Shown in pieces: positions 1 to 7,314 of a stretch of DNA of 56,260 nt. This DNA comes from an uncultured Prevotella sp. (GTDB lineage: Bacteria; Bacteroidota; Bacteroidia; Bacteroidales; Bacteroidaceae). The notes under the pieces are model-generated. The model had not been told where the DNA came from. It saw only the letters and a list, made by a program, of their open reading frames with translations, and made no database searches. The translations under genes were made by a program, and so were the position numbers. Location: the NCBI GenBank assembly GCA_900557405.1, contig USSF01000004.1, positions 1 through 56,260 on the forward strand, given 5' to 3'. Every line of letters starts with the position of its first letter. Position 1 is the first letter of the stretch.

Positions 1-64
1 TAAACAGGGCGTTTGAGCCACATTTGTGAGGGTGTGAGGGTAAAAAAAGAAAAAAGTTTTTTTA
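1..64 (-). repeat. Partial copy of a large interspersed non-coding element
   Basis: This segment, read in reverse complement, matches about 46083-46155 at roughly 85 percent by eye. Shared landmarks in order are AAACAGGGCGTTT, TGAGGGTGTGAGGGT and an A-rich run ending in AAAAAGTTTTTTT. The copy is cut off by the window edge. Nothing in it looks coding. Confidence 0.7.
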
Positions 65-69
65 AGTAG

Positions 70-108
70 ACGAATTGACGAAATACGAGTTGACAAGGAG
101 ATTTGAAT
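70..108. repeat. Tract of degenerate 8-bp repeats (GACGAATT type)
   Basis: Successive near-octamers GACGAATT, GACGAAAT, ACGAGTTG, ACAAGG follow the interspersed element, as they also do at the other end of the 46-kb copy. A short open frame at 75-323 runs through it, but it has repeat composition and is not taken as a gene. Confidence 0.5.
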
Positions 109-157
109 TGGCTTTCTCATTCAGACAAAACAAGCGAAACGCCAAGCATAAAATGAA

Positions 158-210
158 AAAGAATCCGCTCCAGCTCCCATATTATATAATGGAGCCAAAG
201 CGGATTCTTT
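158..210 (-). terminator. Two-part hairpin, terminator for glsB (probably works in both directions)
   Basis: Outer arms AAAGAATCCGCT (158-169) and AGCGGATTCTTT (199-210) are perfect complements. Inside them GCTCC(C)AT pairs with ATGGAGC. On the minus strand the stem is followed by a T-rich run, suitable for ending the gls transcript about 100 nt past the glsB stop. The plus side is also T-rich. Confidence 0.7.
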
Positions 211-307
211 ATAATATTATATTTTTCAGGCAAGCAGATACACAATACCTGCCTCTCACCTTAATTAATCAAAGCAAATCTCCTTCCTTTGGGATGGGTA
301 GGGGGGC

Positions 308-1297
308 TTATTTCTCCTTGTAGATGATTGGGTTAGCACCGCTCGTGATTTCGAGCGCCTCGGGATGGTCCTTGATGTATGAGTCGATATGGCGCATGCG
401 CTTCTCTTCGAGAATCTCGTCTACGGCTATGAGTATGCCGGTTTCCTCCACGTCGCCGAACCCGTCGTTGATTGCCGTGCCGAAGAGTTTCATCGTTGGG
501 CTGAGGTTCATGTAGGCATTGACGAGGGGCGGGATGTTGTAGCCCATCTTGCGTATCTCGCGGTTCAGAATCCTGTAGTCGGCACGGAAATCGTCTTCGC
601 AGAAGAGTTCCTCGAGCTCCTTGGGGTCTGTCTCTATCTTGAGCGGCTCCATCGGGATGACGAGGTTTTCCTTGTCGTCGAAGTGTTTCTTGAGGAAATA
701 GAGAATCATGTCTCTTCCCTTGCGGATGTATGAAGGGTACATGGTCATCTTGCCGAAGAAGTATTTCACGTTCGGCATTATGACGGTGAGAGCCCCGAGC
801 CCGTCCCAGAGGTTGTCGAGGGCGAACAGGCTTTTGGCGCCCATACGCGAGCTCTGGTATGGCAGCGAAACGAAGGAGCGACCGAGCTCAATGGTCTGCG
901 GCATGTATTCCTTCATGAATTTTTCGGAGAAATGGAACATATGGCTTGTGGCGAGGACGGGCTGTCCGTCGGCTGTGGTTTCCACGTCGGTGCCGAGGAT
1001 ATAGCGGTATCCGCCTATTATCTCTTCAGCATCGGGGTTCCACACGATGAGTTGCTTGTAGGAGTTCGGCATGGTGTCAAACTCGTCGATATCCATACTC
1101 TTGCCTGTTCCGCCACCAGCCTCGCGGAATGCTATCTCGCGGAGTCTGCCAATTTCCTTCATCACGTTGGGTGCCTCATGCGCCGTGATGATATAAATCT
1201 CATTGTGACTCTTGTTTGTCATGCGCAACTGACGCTCTGGCGTCAGCTCCTTCTTAAGGAGTTCTTTGTCAATAGGCTGGATTATCTCTTGTTCCAT
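308..1297 (-). CDS. glsB: Glycine-lipid N-acyltransferase (OlsB-like), GlsB
   Basis: 329-residue acyltransferase of the OlsB/hemolysin-like GNAT family. In Bacteroides thetaiotaomicron the pair GlsB-GlsA makes glycine lipids: GlsB attaches a hydroxy-fatty acyl chain to glycine, giving N-acyl glycine, probably at the inner face of the membrane. The segment FREAGGGTGKSMDIDEFD near residues 58-75 and the following DTMPNSYKQLIVW are typical of the family. The OlsA-like partner lies 55 bp upstream on the same strand, the arrangement expected for a gls operon. No signal peptide or membrane segment is seen. The family assignment is firm; glycine as substrate is inferred from the pairing and the phylum. 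Confidence 0.85.
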   Translation of the reverse strand: MEQEIIQPIDKELLKKELTPERQLRMTNKSHNEIYIITAHEAPNVMKEIGRLREIAFREAGGGTGKSMDIDEFDTMPNSYKQLIVWNPDAEEIIGGYRYILGTDVETTADGQPVLATSHMFHFSEKFMKEYMPQTIELGRSFVSLPYQSSRMGAKSLFALDNLWDGLGALTVIMPNVKYFFGKMTMYPSYIRKGRDMILYFLKKHFDDKENLVIPMEPLKIETDPKELEELFCEDDFRADYRILNREIRKMGYNIPPLVNAYMNLSPTMKLFGTAINDGFGDVEETGILIAVDEILEEKRMRHIDSYIKDHPEALEITSGANPIIYKEK

Positions 1298-1352
1298 GTT
1301 CTATTTTTGTATTATTCGGAGGGGGTATGCCCTGGTGTTTCTTTTTTTTATC

Positions 1353-2177
1353 TTACAGTTCGTATACTCTGTCTTCCACCCACTGCGCCCATTCTTTTGC
1401 GGTGCGGCTCTTGTCGAAGGTCTGCCACGGTATCGGCTTGCCTATCTTCACGGTGAATTCCTTGTGCACGTTCTTGTACATCTCATCCACGAGGAAGAGC
1501 ATGGCGATGTTGAACTTTATGCCGAGTTTCTTGCAAAGGTTGGCAAGCCCATAGAAGAATCCGGAGTTCTGTCCGCCGAAGTGTATCGGCACGATGTCGC
1601 GTTTGTATTCCACGCTTTTCGAGACGAATGTCTTTGTCCACGGCAGGTCGTGTATCTTTCCGTCAATGCGCCGCGAGCACAGTCCGGCGGGGAACATGAG
1701 CATATGGTTGTCGCTCTGGAATCCGGCTTCAACCATTGCCGGGAAATTCCGGCTCTGATGTCCTGTCTTGTTTATGGGTATGCACAGAGGGGCGAGTCCT
1801 GGCAGGTTCATCAGCAGGTCGTTGACGAGATAGCGGAACTTGCCGTCGAAATGCCTGCCTATCACGGCTCCGAGTGCCACTCCGTCTATTCCGCCGAGGG
1901 GATGGTTGCTCACGAGCGTGTAGAGCCTTCCGTCGTTCTTGTCGGGCAGGTTCTCCATCCCTTCAATCTTCAGGGTCATATCGAGATACTTCACGCAGTC
2001 TTCCAGCCATTCCACGCCAACGTGGCGGCGGCTGTCCCAGAGGAAGGCGTTCACCTCATTCTGGTGGATGATATGCTTCAGCCAGCGTGTGAGCAGCGAC
2101 GGCACATAGCGTGCCTTGCGGCCCATTTTGTCTTTAAGTATTTTGTCGATATCTATCGTCTTCTCGGTAACTTCCAT
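1353..2177 (-). CDS. glsA: Glycine-lipid O-acyltransferase (PlsC/OlsA-like), GlsA
   Basis: 274 residues, lysophospholipid acyltransferase fold. It should add the second fatty acid to the hydroxyl of the N-acyl glycine made by GlsB, giving the diacylated glycine lipid of the Bacteroidetes envelope. The active-site block is VSNHPLGGIDG (about residues 88-98). It has five residues between the catalytic His and Asp instead of the four of classical PlsC HX4D, a spacing I believe is common in this branch. MFPAGLCSRR around residue 160 is the equivalent of the substrate-binding P-E-G block. First gene of the two-gene operon; a -7 element sits 33 nt upstream of the start. Confidence 0.85.
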   Translation of the reverse strand: MEVTEKTIDIDKILKDKMGRKARYVPSLLTRWLKHIIHQNEVNAFLWDSRRHVGVEWLEDCVKYLDMTLKIEGMENLPDKNDGRLYTLVSNHPLGGIDGVALGAVIGRHFDGKFRYLVNDLLMNLPGLAPLCIPINKTGHQSRNFPAMVEAGFQSDNHMLMFPAGLCSRRIDGKIHDLPWTKTFVSKSVEYKRDIVPIHFGGQNSGFFYGLANLCKKLGIKFNIAMLFLVDEMYKNVHKEFTVKIGKPIPWQTFDKSRTAKEWAQWVEDRVYEL

Positions 2178-2209
2178 TTCCTTCTGATTCCTGTTTCTCT
2201 AAATTAATG

Positions 2210-2217
2210 CAAAAATA
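2210..2217 (-). promoter_or_regulatory. Promoter -7 element of glsA-glsB
   Basis: On the minus strand this reads TATTTTTG, matching the Bacteroidetes -7 consensus TAnnTTTG, and would start transcription about 26 nt before the glsA ATG. No clear TTTG -33 box is seen at the right distance. Confidence 0.5.
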
Positions 2218-2284
2218 GTCTATCTTTTTCATATACGTTACATTTTTCGAGGAAAAAGTTGTTCTTTGCAAACATTTTAACCAT

Positions 2285-3514
2285 TTATTCATATATAAGC
2301 GTGGTCAGTCTGTCTTCTGCGAATATTTCCTGTGCCACTTGCTGTATTTCTTCAGCCGTGATGCGGTCGATGTCTTCCATCAGGCTTTCCACGTTTTTCT
2401 TCCACCCATAATGCAGGAAAGTCTTGCCGAAATCGAGGGCAAAGCTCTCCCTGTTGTCGCATGCCACTCCTATCTGCCCCTTTATCTGATGCTTCGCCAT
2501 GCGCAGCTGGTTTGCCGAGAGGGGGCGCTGCATCACTTTGTCGAGCTCCCTTCTGACGAAGCGCAGACATTTGTCCACATCCTTGGGGTCGCAACCGAAG
2601 TATGTGGTCCACAGTCCCGTGTCGGAATAGCACACCATGGAACTTTCTACGGTGTAGACAAGGGCGTTGCGCTCCCGTAGCGAGATATTGAGGCGTGCGT
2701 TCATGCCGGGACCGCCCAGGATATTGTTGAGCAGATACAGGGGCATACGGCGCTTGTCGTGTACGCTGTAGGCACGGTTTCCCACCATCACATGTGCCTG
2801 GTGCGTGCCACGGTCGTGGCGTATCGTCTGTGGCTCGTAGTCGGGCAGGACGGCTGCGGGCGTGACGTCAATTAGCGGCTGGGCTTCGGGGAACGAAGCC
2901 GTTGCCTTTTTCACCAATGCCACCACGCGCTTGAAGTCTACGTCTCCGCTCACGAAGAACACCGTGTTCTCGGGTCTGTAGTAGCGCCGTGTGAACCGGA
3001 GTGCGTCCTCCGTGGTGTATCCCTTCAGCATCTCTTCGCTGCCGAGGATATTGTGGCCGAGGGGATGTCCGGCAAAGACGGCGCTCTCGAAATCGTCGTA
3101 GATGAGTTCGGCGGGTGAGTCGTTGTAGCTTTCAATCTCATCGCATATCACCTCCACCTCCTTGTTTATCTCGTGCTGGGGATATGTGCTGAAGAAGACG
3201 ATGTCCGTCAGGAGGTCCACGGCGCGCGGGAAATGTTCCTTCAGTATGGCGGAGTAATACACGGTGTCCTCCTTGTTTGTAAAGGCGTTGAGCTCTCCGC
3301 CCACGCTTTCGAGGCGGTTGAGGATCTGCATTGCCGTACGGTGCTCTGTGCCCTTGAACGTCACGTGCTCGCAGAAATGGGCAATGCCCTCTTCCCCATT
3401 CCTCTCGTCGCGCGTGCCGGCACATACCTCATATCCGCAATACACCACGGGGGATTGTGAATGGAGGTGTATCACGCGCAGTCCGTTCGGAAGGGTAATC
3501 GTATTGTATTCCAT
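2285..3514 (-). CDS. M16-family zinc peptidase (processing-protease-like)
   Basis: 409 residues, the length of a single-unit M16B peptidase such as the mitochondrial-processing-peptidase/YmxG group. The inverted zinc motif HFCEH is at residues 46-50, with the third ligand Glu at about 126 in EVICDEIESY, so it should be an active zinc endopeptidase. No signal peptide is present, so it probably acts in the cytoplasm. Its substrates are not evident. It is transcribed alone from a good promoter (3540-3570) and lies between the gls operon and the sigma-factor operon terminator. Confidence 0.9.
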   Translation of the reverse strand: MEYNTITLPNGLRVIHLHSQSPVVYCGYEVCAGTRDERNGEEGIAHFCEHVTFKGTEHRTAMQILNRLESVGGELNAFTNKEDTVYYSAILKEHFPRAVDLLTDIVFFSTYPQHEINKEVEVICDEIESYNDSPAELIYDDFESAVFAGHPLGHNILGSEEMLKGYTTEDALRFTRRYYRPENTVFFVSGDVDFKRVVALVKKATASFPEAQPLIDVTPAAVLPDYEPQTIRHDRGTHQAHVMVGNRAYSVHDKRRMPLYLLNNILGGPGMNARLNISLRERNALVYTVESSMVCYSDTGLWTTYFGCDPKDVDKCLRFVRRELDKVMQRPLSANQLRMAKHQIKGQIGVACDNRESFALDFGKTFLHYGWKKNVESLMEDIDRITAEEIQQVAQEIFAEDRLTTLIYE

Positions 3515-3539
3515 AAATTCATTCTATAAGAAAACCCTG

Positions 3540-3570
3540 CAAAGGTAAGAATAAAACGGGAAACGACAAA
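3540..3570 (-). promoter_or_regulatory. Promoter of the M16 peptidase gene
   Basis: Minus strand: TTTG (3567-3570), 19 nt, TACCTTTG (3540-3547). This is a full match to the Bacteroidetes housekeeping promoter. The predicted start of transcription is about 20 nt before the ATG. Confidence 0.75.
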
Positions 3571-3577
3571 ACGAAAC

Positions 3578-3615
3578 AAGACCGCCATGACTGTTTCAAG
3601 TCACTGGCGGTCTTT
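3578..3615 (-). terminator. Terminator of the ECF sigma operon
   Basis: AAGACCGCCA-TGACT pairs with AGTCA-C-TGGCGGTCTT. On the minus strand the stem is followed by a T-rich run (CTTGTTTCGTTTTG). It lies 100 nt past the end of the anti-sigma-like gene. Confidence 0.75.
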
Positions 3616-3713
3616 ACGTTAGTATGTTATGAAAAATTTGAGAGAATGAAGCTTCACAGCTTCTGAGTTGTTTTACTAAAAATGATTATTATGAGAAAGC
3701 ATAGAAAATTGTC

Positions 3714-4187
3714 TTATTTGATTACGATCGGCATGGCGACGGCCTTTTTCATCGTGTCCACCTTCACCGTATCGCCTCCCATCGCCACGCTTGGCCCGTT
3801 CTGCACTTTCGGTGCGAGGGCAGAGGCATCGGCCCCTACATTCCTGTCGTCGTGGAAAGCCATCTGCGAAGCGTTGCCGAGGGTAAGGATTATAGCTACG
3901 ACCGCGGCAGCCTTGAAGAGCGGCATGAGCCTCTGGCGGAACGGCACTACCTTTGCCTTCACCACCACGGGGTCGTCTATCATAGCCACCATGCGGTCAT
4001 CGAAGTCGTCACCCAGAACATCCGTCTTCTGTCCTTCAGCAGCATAGGCAAAGAGACTTCTGTATCTCTCAAGCCCTGCCGGAATGTCCTTCTGACTGAA
4101 GAAAGCCCTCAGGATTGCCTCCTCTTCAAGGGTTGTCTGGCAATTCCAGTAGCGTTCCAGTAGTTGTTCGATGTATTTATAATCCAT
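3714..4187 (-). CDS. Putative anti-sigma / sigma-linked membrane protein
   Basis: 157 residues from the second in-frame ATG (MDYKYIEQLLERYW), which fits the usual start of this Bacteroidales family better than the ATG three codons upstream. The N-terminal half is acidic and helical. One membrane segment (about residues 85-104, LFKAAAVVAIILTLG) is followed by a short outer part, so the layout is cytoplasm-in. It overlaps the ECF sigma gene by 11 nt, implying translational coupling. I infer that it binds and restrains that sigma factor. It lacks recognisable FecR or zinc anti-sigma motifs, so the role rests on position and topology. Confidence 0.6.
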   Translation of the reverse strand: MDYKYIEQLLERYWNCQTTLEEEAILRAFFSQKDIPAGLERYRSLFAYAAEGQKTDVLGDDFDDRMVAMIDDPVVVKAKVVPFRQRLMPLFKAAAVVAIILTLGNASQMAFHDDRNVGADASALAPKVQNGPSVAMGGDTVKVDTMKKAVAMPIVIK

Positions 4188-4692
4188 ATTCTGCATTTTC
4201 GTTGAACTTTTGTTTTACGGCTTGTCTCGCCCTGTATATGTTCACCTTCACCTGCTCCTCCGATATGAAGAGCACCGTGGCGATGTCCTTATACGATTTC
4301 CCTTCAAAATCGCGGAGCTGCATACATGTGCGCTGTTTCTCCGGCAGGCTGTCCACTATGCGCCTCACCATGTCCACCATGTCTTTCTGCTCTGCCCTTT
4401 CGTCGGGGTTCGTCATGCTTGAAGCCTGAGGCTCATAGGTCTGCACGTCGAGCGATTCGTCCTTTCGCGCCGATCGCCTCGTCATGTCGAGGGCCACGTT
4501 GCGGCAGATTGTCAGGCTGAATGCTTCTATCGAATCCAATTCCTGCCATGAGTCGCGCTTGTCCCAGACCTTTATCATCGTTTCCTGAACGGCATCCTCG
4601 GCTTCCTCTCTGTTCATTGTGATACGGAGGGCAAGTCGATACAGCACGTTTTTCAACGGCAATACATCGTTTCGGAAACTGACTTTTTTCAT
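4177..4692 (-). CDS. ECF-type RNA polymerase sigma factor
   Basis: 171 residues, RpoE-like. Region 2 is visible as NREEAEDAVQETMIKVWDKR (about 27-46) with the -10-binding helix RNVALDMTRR. Region 4 is LPEKQRTCMQLRDFEGKSYK followed by EEQVKVNIYRARQAVK, the helix-turn-helix for the -35 box. It directs RNA polymerase to a specific regulon; the signal is not visible here. The next gene overlaps its 3' end and probably encodes its regulator. A sequence of ECF-promoter type lies directly upstream (4705-4733), suggesting self-activation. Confidence 0.9.
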   Translation of the reverse strand: MKKVSFRNDVLPLKNVLYRLALRITMNREEAEDAVQETMIKVWDKRDSWQELDSIEAFSLTICRNVALDMTRRSARKDESLDVQTYEPQASSMTNPDERAEQKDMVDMVRRIVDSLPEKQRTCMQLRDFEGKSYKDIATVLFISEEQVKVNIYRARQAVKQKFNENAEYGL

Positions 4693-4704
4693 TTGCCTCT
4701 ATAT

Positions 4705-4733
4705 GTTAGACGATTCATGTTTGGAGAAGTTAC
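4705..4733 (-). promoter_or_regulatory. Possible self-recognised ECF promoter
   Basis: Minus strand GTAAC (4729-4733), 16 nt, CGTC (4709-4712, continuing TAAC). This resembles the GAAC/GTAAC - CGTC boxes of ECF sigma factors and not the TTTG/TAnnTTTG housekeeping type. The 5' leader would be only about 6-8 nt, which lowers confidence. Confidence 0.4.
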
Positions 4734-4835
4734 AGAAAAATGGAAAATCCCTGTGGATTTAACATTTGTTTTAATTAATAGGTAGGGAAATATGCAGAGC
4801 GGAAGGACTCCGACCACATGACTGGCAGAACCGGC

Positions 4836-4875
4836 GGAAGGGCAGGAAGAAATCATGATTCCCTCTGCCCTCCCG
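4836..4875. terminator. Hairpin after speA, possible terminator
   Basis: GGAAGGGCAG pairs with CTGCCCTCCC with one mismatch. It lies 14 nt beyond the speA stop. The T run is on the plus side, so as a terminator of speA (minus strand) it is not ideal. Confidence 0.3.
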
Positions 4876-4888
4876 TTTTTCTGCAATA

Positions 4889-6781
4889 TCATTCAAGATA
4901 AGTATATCCGTAGAGTCCCGAGCGGTAGTTGGAGAGGAATTCCTTTCCTTCTTCGAGGGAAAGCTTGCCCTGCTTCACGCTCTTTGTCACCCATATCTCG
5001 AGCTGGCGCACGAGTTTCTTGGGATTGTACTGCACGTAGCTCAGTACCTCTTCCACCGTCTCGCCGTCGAATATCTGGTCGATGCTGTATTTGCCGTCTT
5101 TCACGGAGATGTGTACGGCATTGGTGTCGCCGAAGAGATTGTGCATATCGCCCAGTATCTCCTGGTATGCGCCCACGAGGAACACTCCCAGATAATACGG
5201 TTCGTTCTTCCTCACCGTATGCACCGGCAGGATATGCGAAATATGGCGGTTGGTTACGAAGTTGGCTATCTTGCCGTCGCTGTCGCACGTGATGTCCTGT
5301 ATCGTGGCACTGCGCGTGGGTCTCTCGTTGAGTCTCTGTATAGGGGTTATAGGGAAGAGCTGGTCGATAGCCCAGCTGTCCGGCAATGACTGGAAGAGCG
5401 AGAAGTTGCAGAAGTATTTGTCGGCAAGCAGTTTGTCGAGCCCCTTGAGTTCCTCGGGCAGATGCTTCATCGTCTTTGCCATACTGTTCACTTCGCGGCA
5501 GACGCTCCAGTACATCCTTTCTATCTCGGCCCTCGTCTGCAGGTCCACCATTCCGTGGGAGAACAGGTCGAGCGCCTCCTCGCGTATCTGCTCGGCGTCA
5601 TGCCAGTCTTCCATCATGGTGCGCGGATTCAGGTTGTCCCATATTTCATAAAGGTCCTTCACCAGCTTGTGTGACCCCGGCTCCGGCTCGTATTCCTCGT
5701 TCATCTCGGGCAGCGACGCTGTCTCGAGCACGTCTATCACGAGCACCGAGTGGTGTGCCGACAGGGAGCGTCCGCCCTCGGTGATAAGGTTCGGATGCTT
5801 TATGCCGTTGGCGTTGGCAGCCTCAACGAAGGTATACAGACAGTCGTTGACATACTCCTGGATGGAATAGTTCACGCTGCTCTCGCTGTTCGACGAACGG
5901 GTTCCGTCGTAGTCCACTCCGAGTCCGCCGCCACAGTCCACGAAATCCACGTCATACCCCATCTTGTGGAGCTGGATATAGAACTGGGACGCTTCTCTCA
6001 GTGCGGTCTGTATCCTGCGTATCTTCGTTATCTGGCTTCCGATATGGAAATGTATCAGGCGGAGGCAGTCTTTCATTCCTTTCTTTTCGAGAATCTCGAG
6101 TGCCGTGAGCAGTTCCGAGCTGGTCAGTCCGAACTTGCTGGCGTCGCCGCCGCTCTCCTCCCATTTTCCGCTTCCAGACGAGGCGAGCTTGATGCGCACG
6201 CCGAGGTTCGGCTTCACGCCGAGCTTCTTTGCCGCTTTGGCTATGATTTCAAGCTCGTTGAGCTTCTCCACCACGATGAAGATTCTCTTGCCCATTTTCT
6301 GTGCCAGGAGTGCGAGCTCTATATAGTTCTGGTCTTTGTATCCGTTGCATACGATGAGCGCATCGCTCTGACACTGCACTGCGATGACGGCATGCAGCTC
6401 CGGCTTTGAGCCACATTCCAGTCCGAGGTTGAACTTCCTGCCGTGGCTGATGATTTCCTCCACCACGGGCTGCATCTGGTTCACCTTGATGGGGTAGATG
6501 ATGAAGCTCTCGCCGTTGTAGTCGTATTCCTTTGCGGCTTTCTCAAAGCAGCTTGTCGTCTTCTCGATACGGTTGTCGAGGATGTCGGGGAAGCGCAGCA
6601 ATACGGGCGGCGTTATGTCGCGCAGGGCGAGTTCGTCCATGATGTCGCGCAGGTCTATCTGCGTATTGTCCTTGCATGGCGTGACGTATACGTCGCCCTT
6701 GTCGTTGATTCCAAAATAGGATGTCCCCCACCCTCCCATATTATACAACTCTTTCGAGTCTTCGATGGTCCATTTCTTCAT
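4889..6781 (-). CDS. speA: Biosynthetic arginine decarboxylase
   Basis: 630 residues, PLP-dependent, fold III. It converts arginine to agmatine, the entry to polyamine synthesis in Bacteroidales. YPIKVNQMQ (about 98-106) carries the PLP lysine. HFHIGSQ and VDCGGGLGVDYDG form the phosphate-binding part of the barrel, ITEGGRSLSAHHS follows, and ITCDSDGKI near residue 495 contains the active-site cysteine block. Length agrees with SpeA. Its ATG overlaps the aroK stop by one base, so topA-aroK-speA is read as one operon. No agmatine deiminase or amidohydrolase gene is in the window. Confidence 0.95.
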   Translation of the reverse strand: MKKWTIEDSKELYNMGGWGTSYFGINDKGDVYVTPCKDNTQIDLRDIMDELALRDITPPVLLRFPDILDNRIEKTTSCFEKAAKEYDYNGESFIIYPIKVNQMQPVVEEIISHGRKFNLGLECGSKPELHAVIAVQCQSDALIVCNGYKDQNYIELALLAQKMGKRIFIVVEKLNELEIIAKAAKKLGVKPNLGVRIKLASSGSGKWEESGGDASKFGLTSSELLTALEILEKKGMKDCLRLIHFHIGSQITKIRRIQTALREASQFYIQLHKMGYDVDFVDCGGGLGVDYDGTRSSNSESSVNYSIQEYVNDCLYTFVEAANANGIKHPNLITEGGRSLSAHHSVLVIDVLETASLPEMNEEYEPEPGSHKLVKDLYEIWDNLNPRTMMEDWHDAEQIREEALDLFSHGMVDLQTRAEIERMYWSVCREVNSMAKTMKHLPEELKGLDKLLADKYFCNFSLFQSLPDSWAIDQLFPITPIQRLNERPTRSATIQDITCDSDGKIANFVTNRHISHILPVHTVRKNEPYYLGVFLVGAYQEILGDMHNLFGDTNAVHISVKDGKYSIDQIFDGETVEEVLSYVQYNPKKLVRQLEIWVTKSVKQGKLSLEEGKEFLSNYRSGLYGYTYLE

Positions 6782-7302
6782 TATAGCATCTTTATTATTT
6801 TCTCTACGGATATTTTTATCTTGTCGTATGTGTCGAGCACGTTCACGTCGAGCGTGTGCTTCGCCTTAGAATAGTACGGTTCGCGCAGCGCGAGCTGTTC
6901 CTTAACGAATGCCTCCACCTCCCCGGGTGTCTTGCCGAGCAGCAGCGGGCGCACGCTCTTTCCCATCTTCAGGTGGGCGTAGAGCACTTCGGGTGATGCC
7001 TTCAGATACACCGTCTCGCCCATCCGGTTCAGATAGTCCATGTTGTCGAAGAAGCATGGCGTGCCGCCTCCGCAGCTCAACACCACATCTTCAAACTCCG
7101 CCACTTCGTGGAGCATGGCGTGCTCTATCTTGCGGAAGCCTTCCTCGCCCGATTCCTCGAATATCTGCGCCACGGTGCGCCGCATGCGGTTCGTGATATA
7201 CCAGTCGAGGTCGTAGAACATCAGTCCGAGCCGCTTGGCGAGCTGACGCCCCACCGTGGTCTTTCCGGCTCCCATATAGCCGATAAGGATAATTCTCCGC
7301 AT
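6781..7302 (-). CDS. aroK: Shikimate kinase
   Basis: 173 residues. It phosphorylates shikimate with ATP in the aromatic amino-acid pathway. Walker A is GYMGAGKTTVGR (residues 8-19); the shikimate-binding DLDWYI is at about 32-37, GGGTPCF at about 80 and the lid arginine in SVRPLL near 117. It is 12 nt downstream of topA and overlaps speA by one base. A complete, ordinary enzyme. Confidence 0.95.
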   Translation of the reverse strand: MRRIILIGYMGAGKTTVGRQLAKRLGLMFYDLDWYITNRMRRTVAQIFEESGEEGFRKIEHAMLHEVAEFEDVVLSCGGGTPCFFDNMDYLNRMGETVYLKASPEVLYAHLKMGKSVRPLLLGKTPGEVEAFVKEQLALREPYYSKAKHTLDVNVLDTYDKIKISVEKIIKML

Positions 7303-7314
7303 TGGCTTGTATCC

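Noticed and set aside
75..323. 82-codon plus-strand frame
   Set aside because: It runs through repeats, the terminator hairpin and the glsB stop region, and has no protein-like character.
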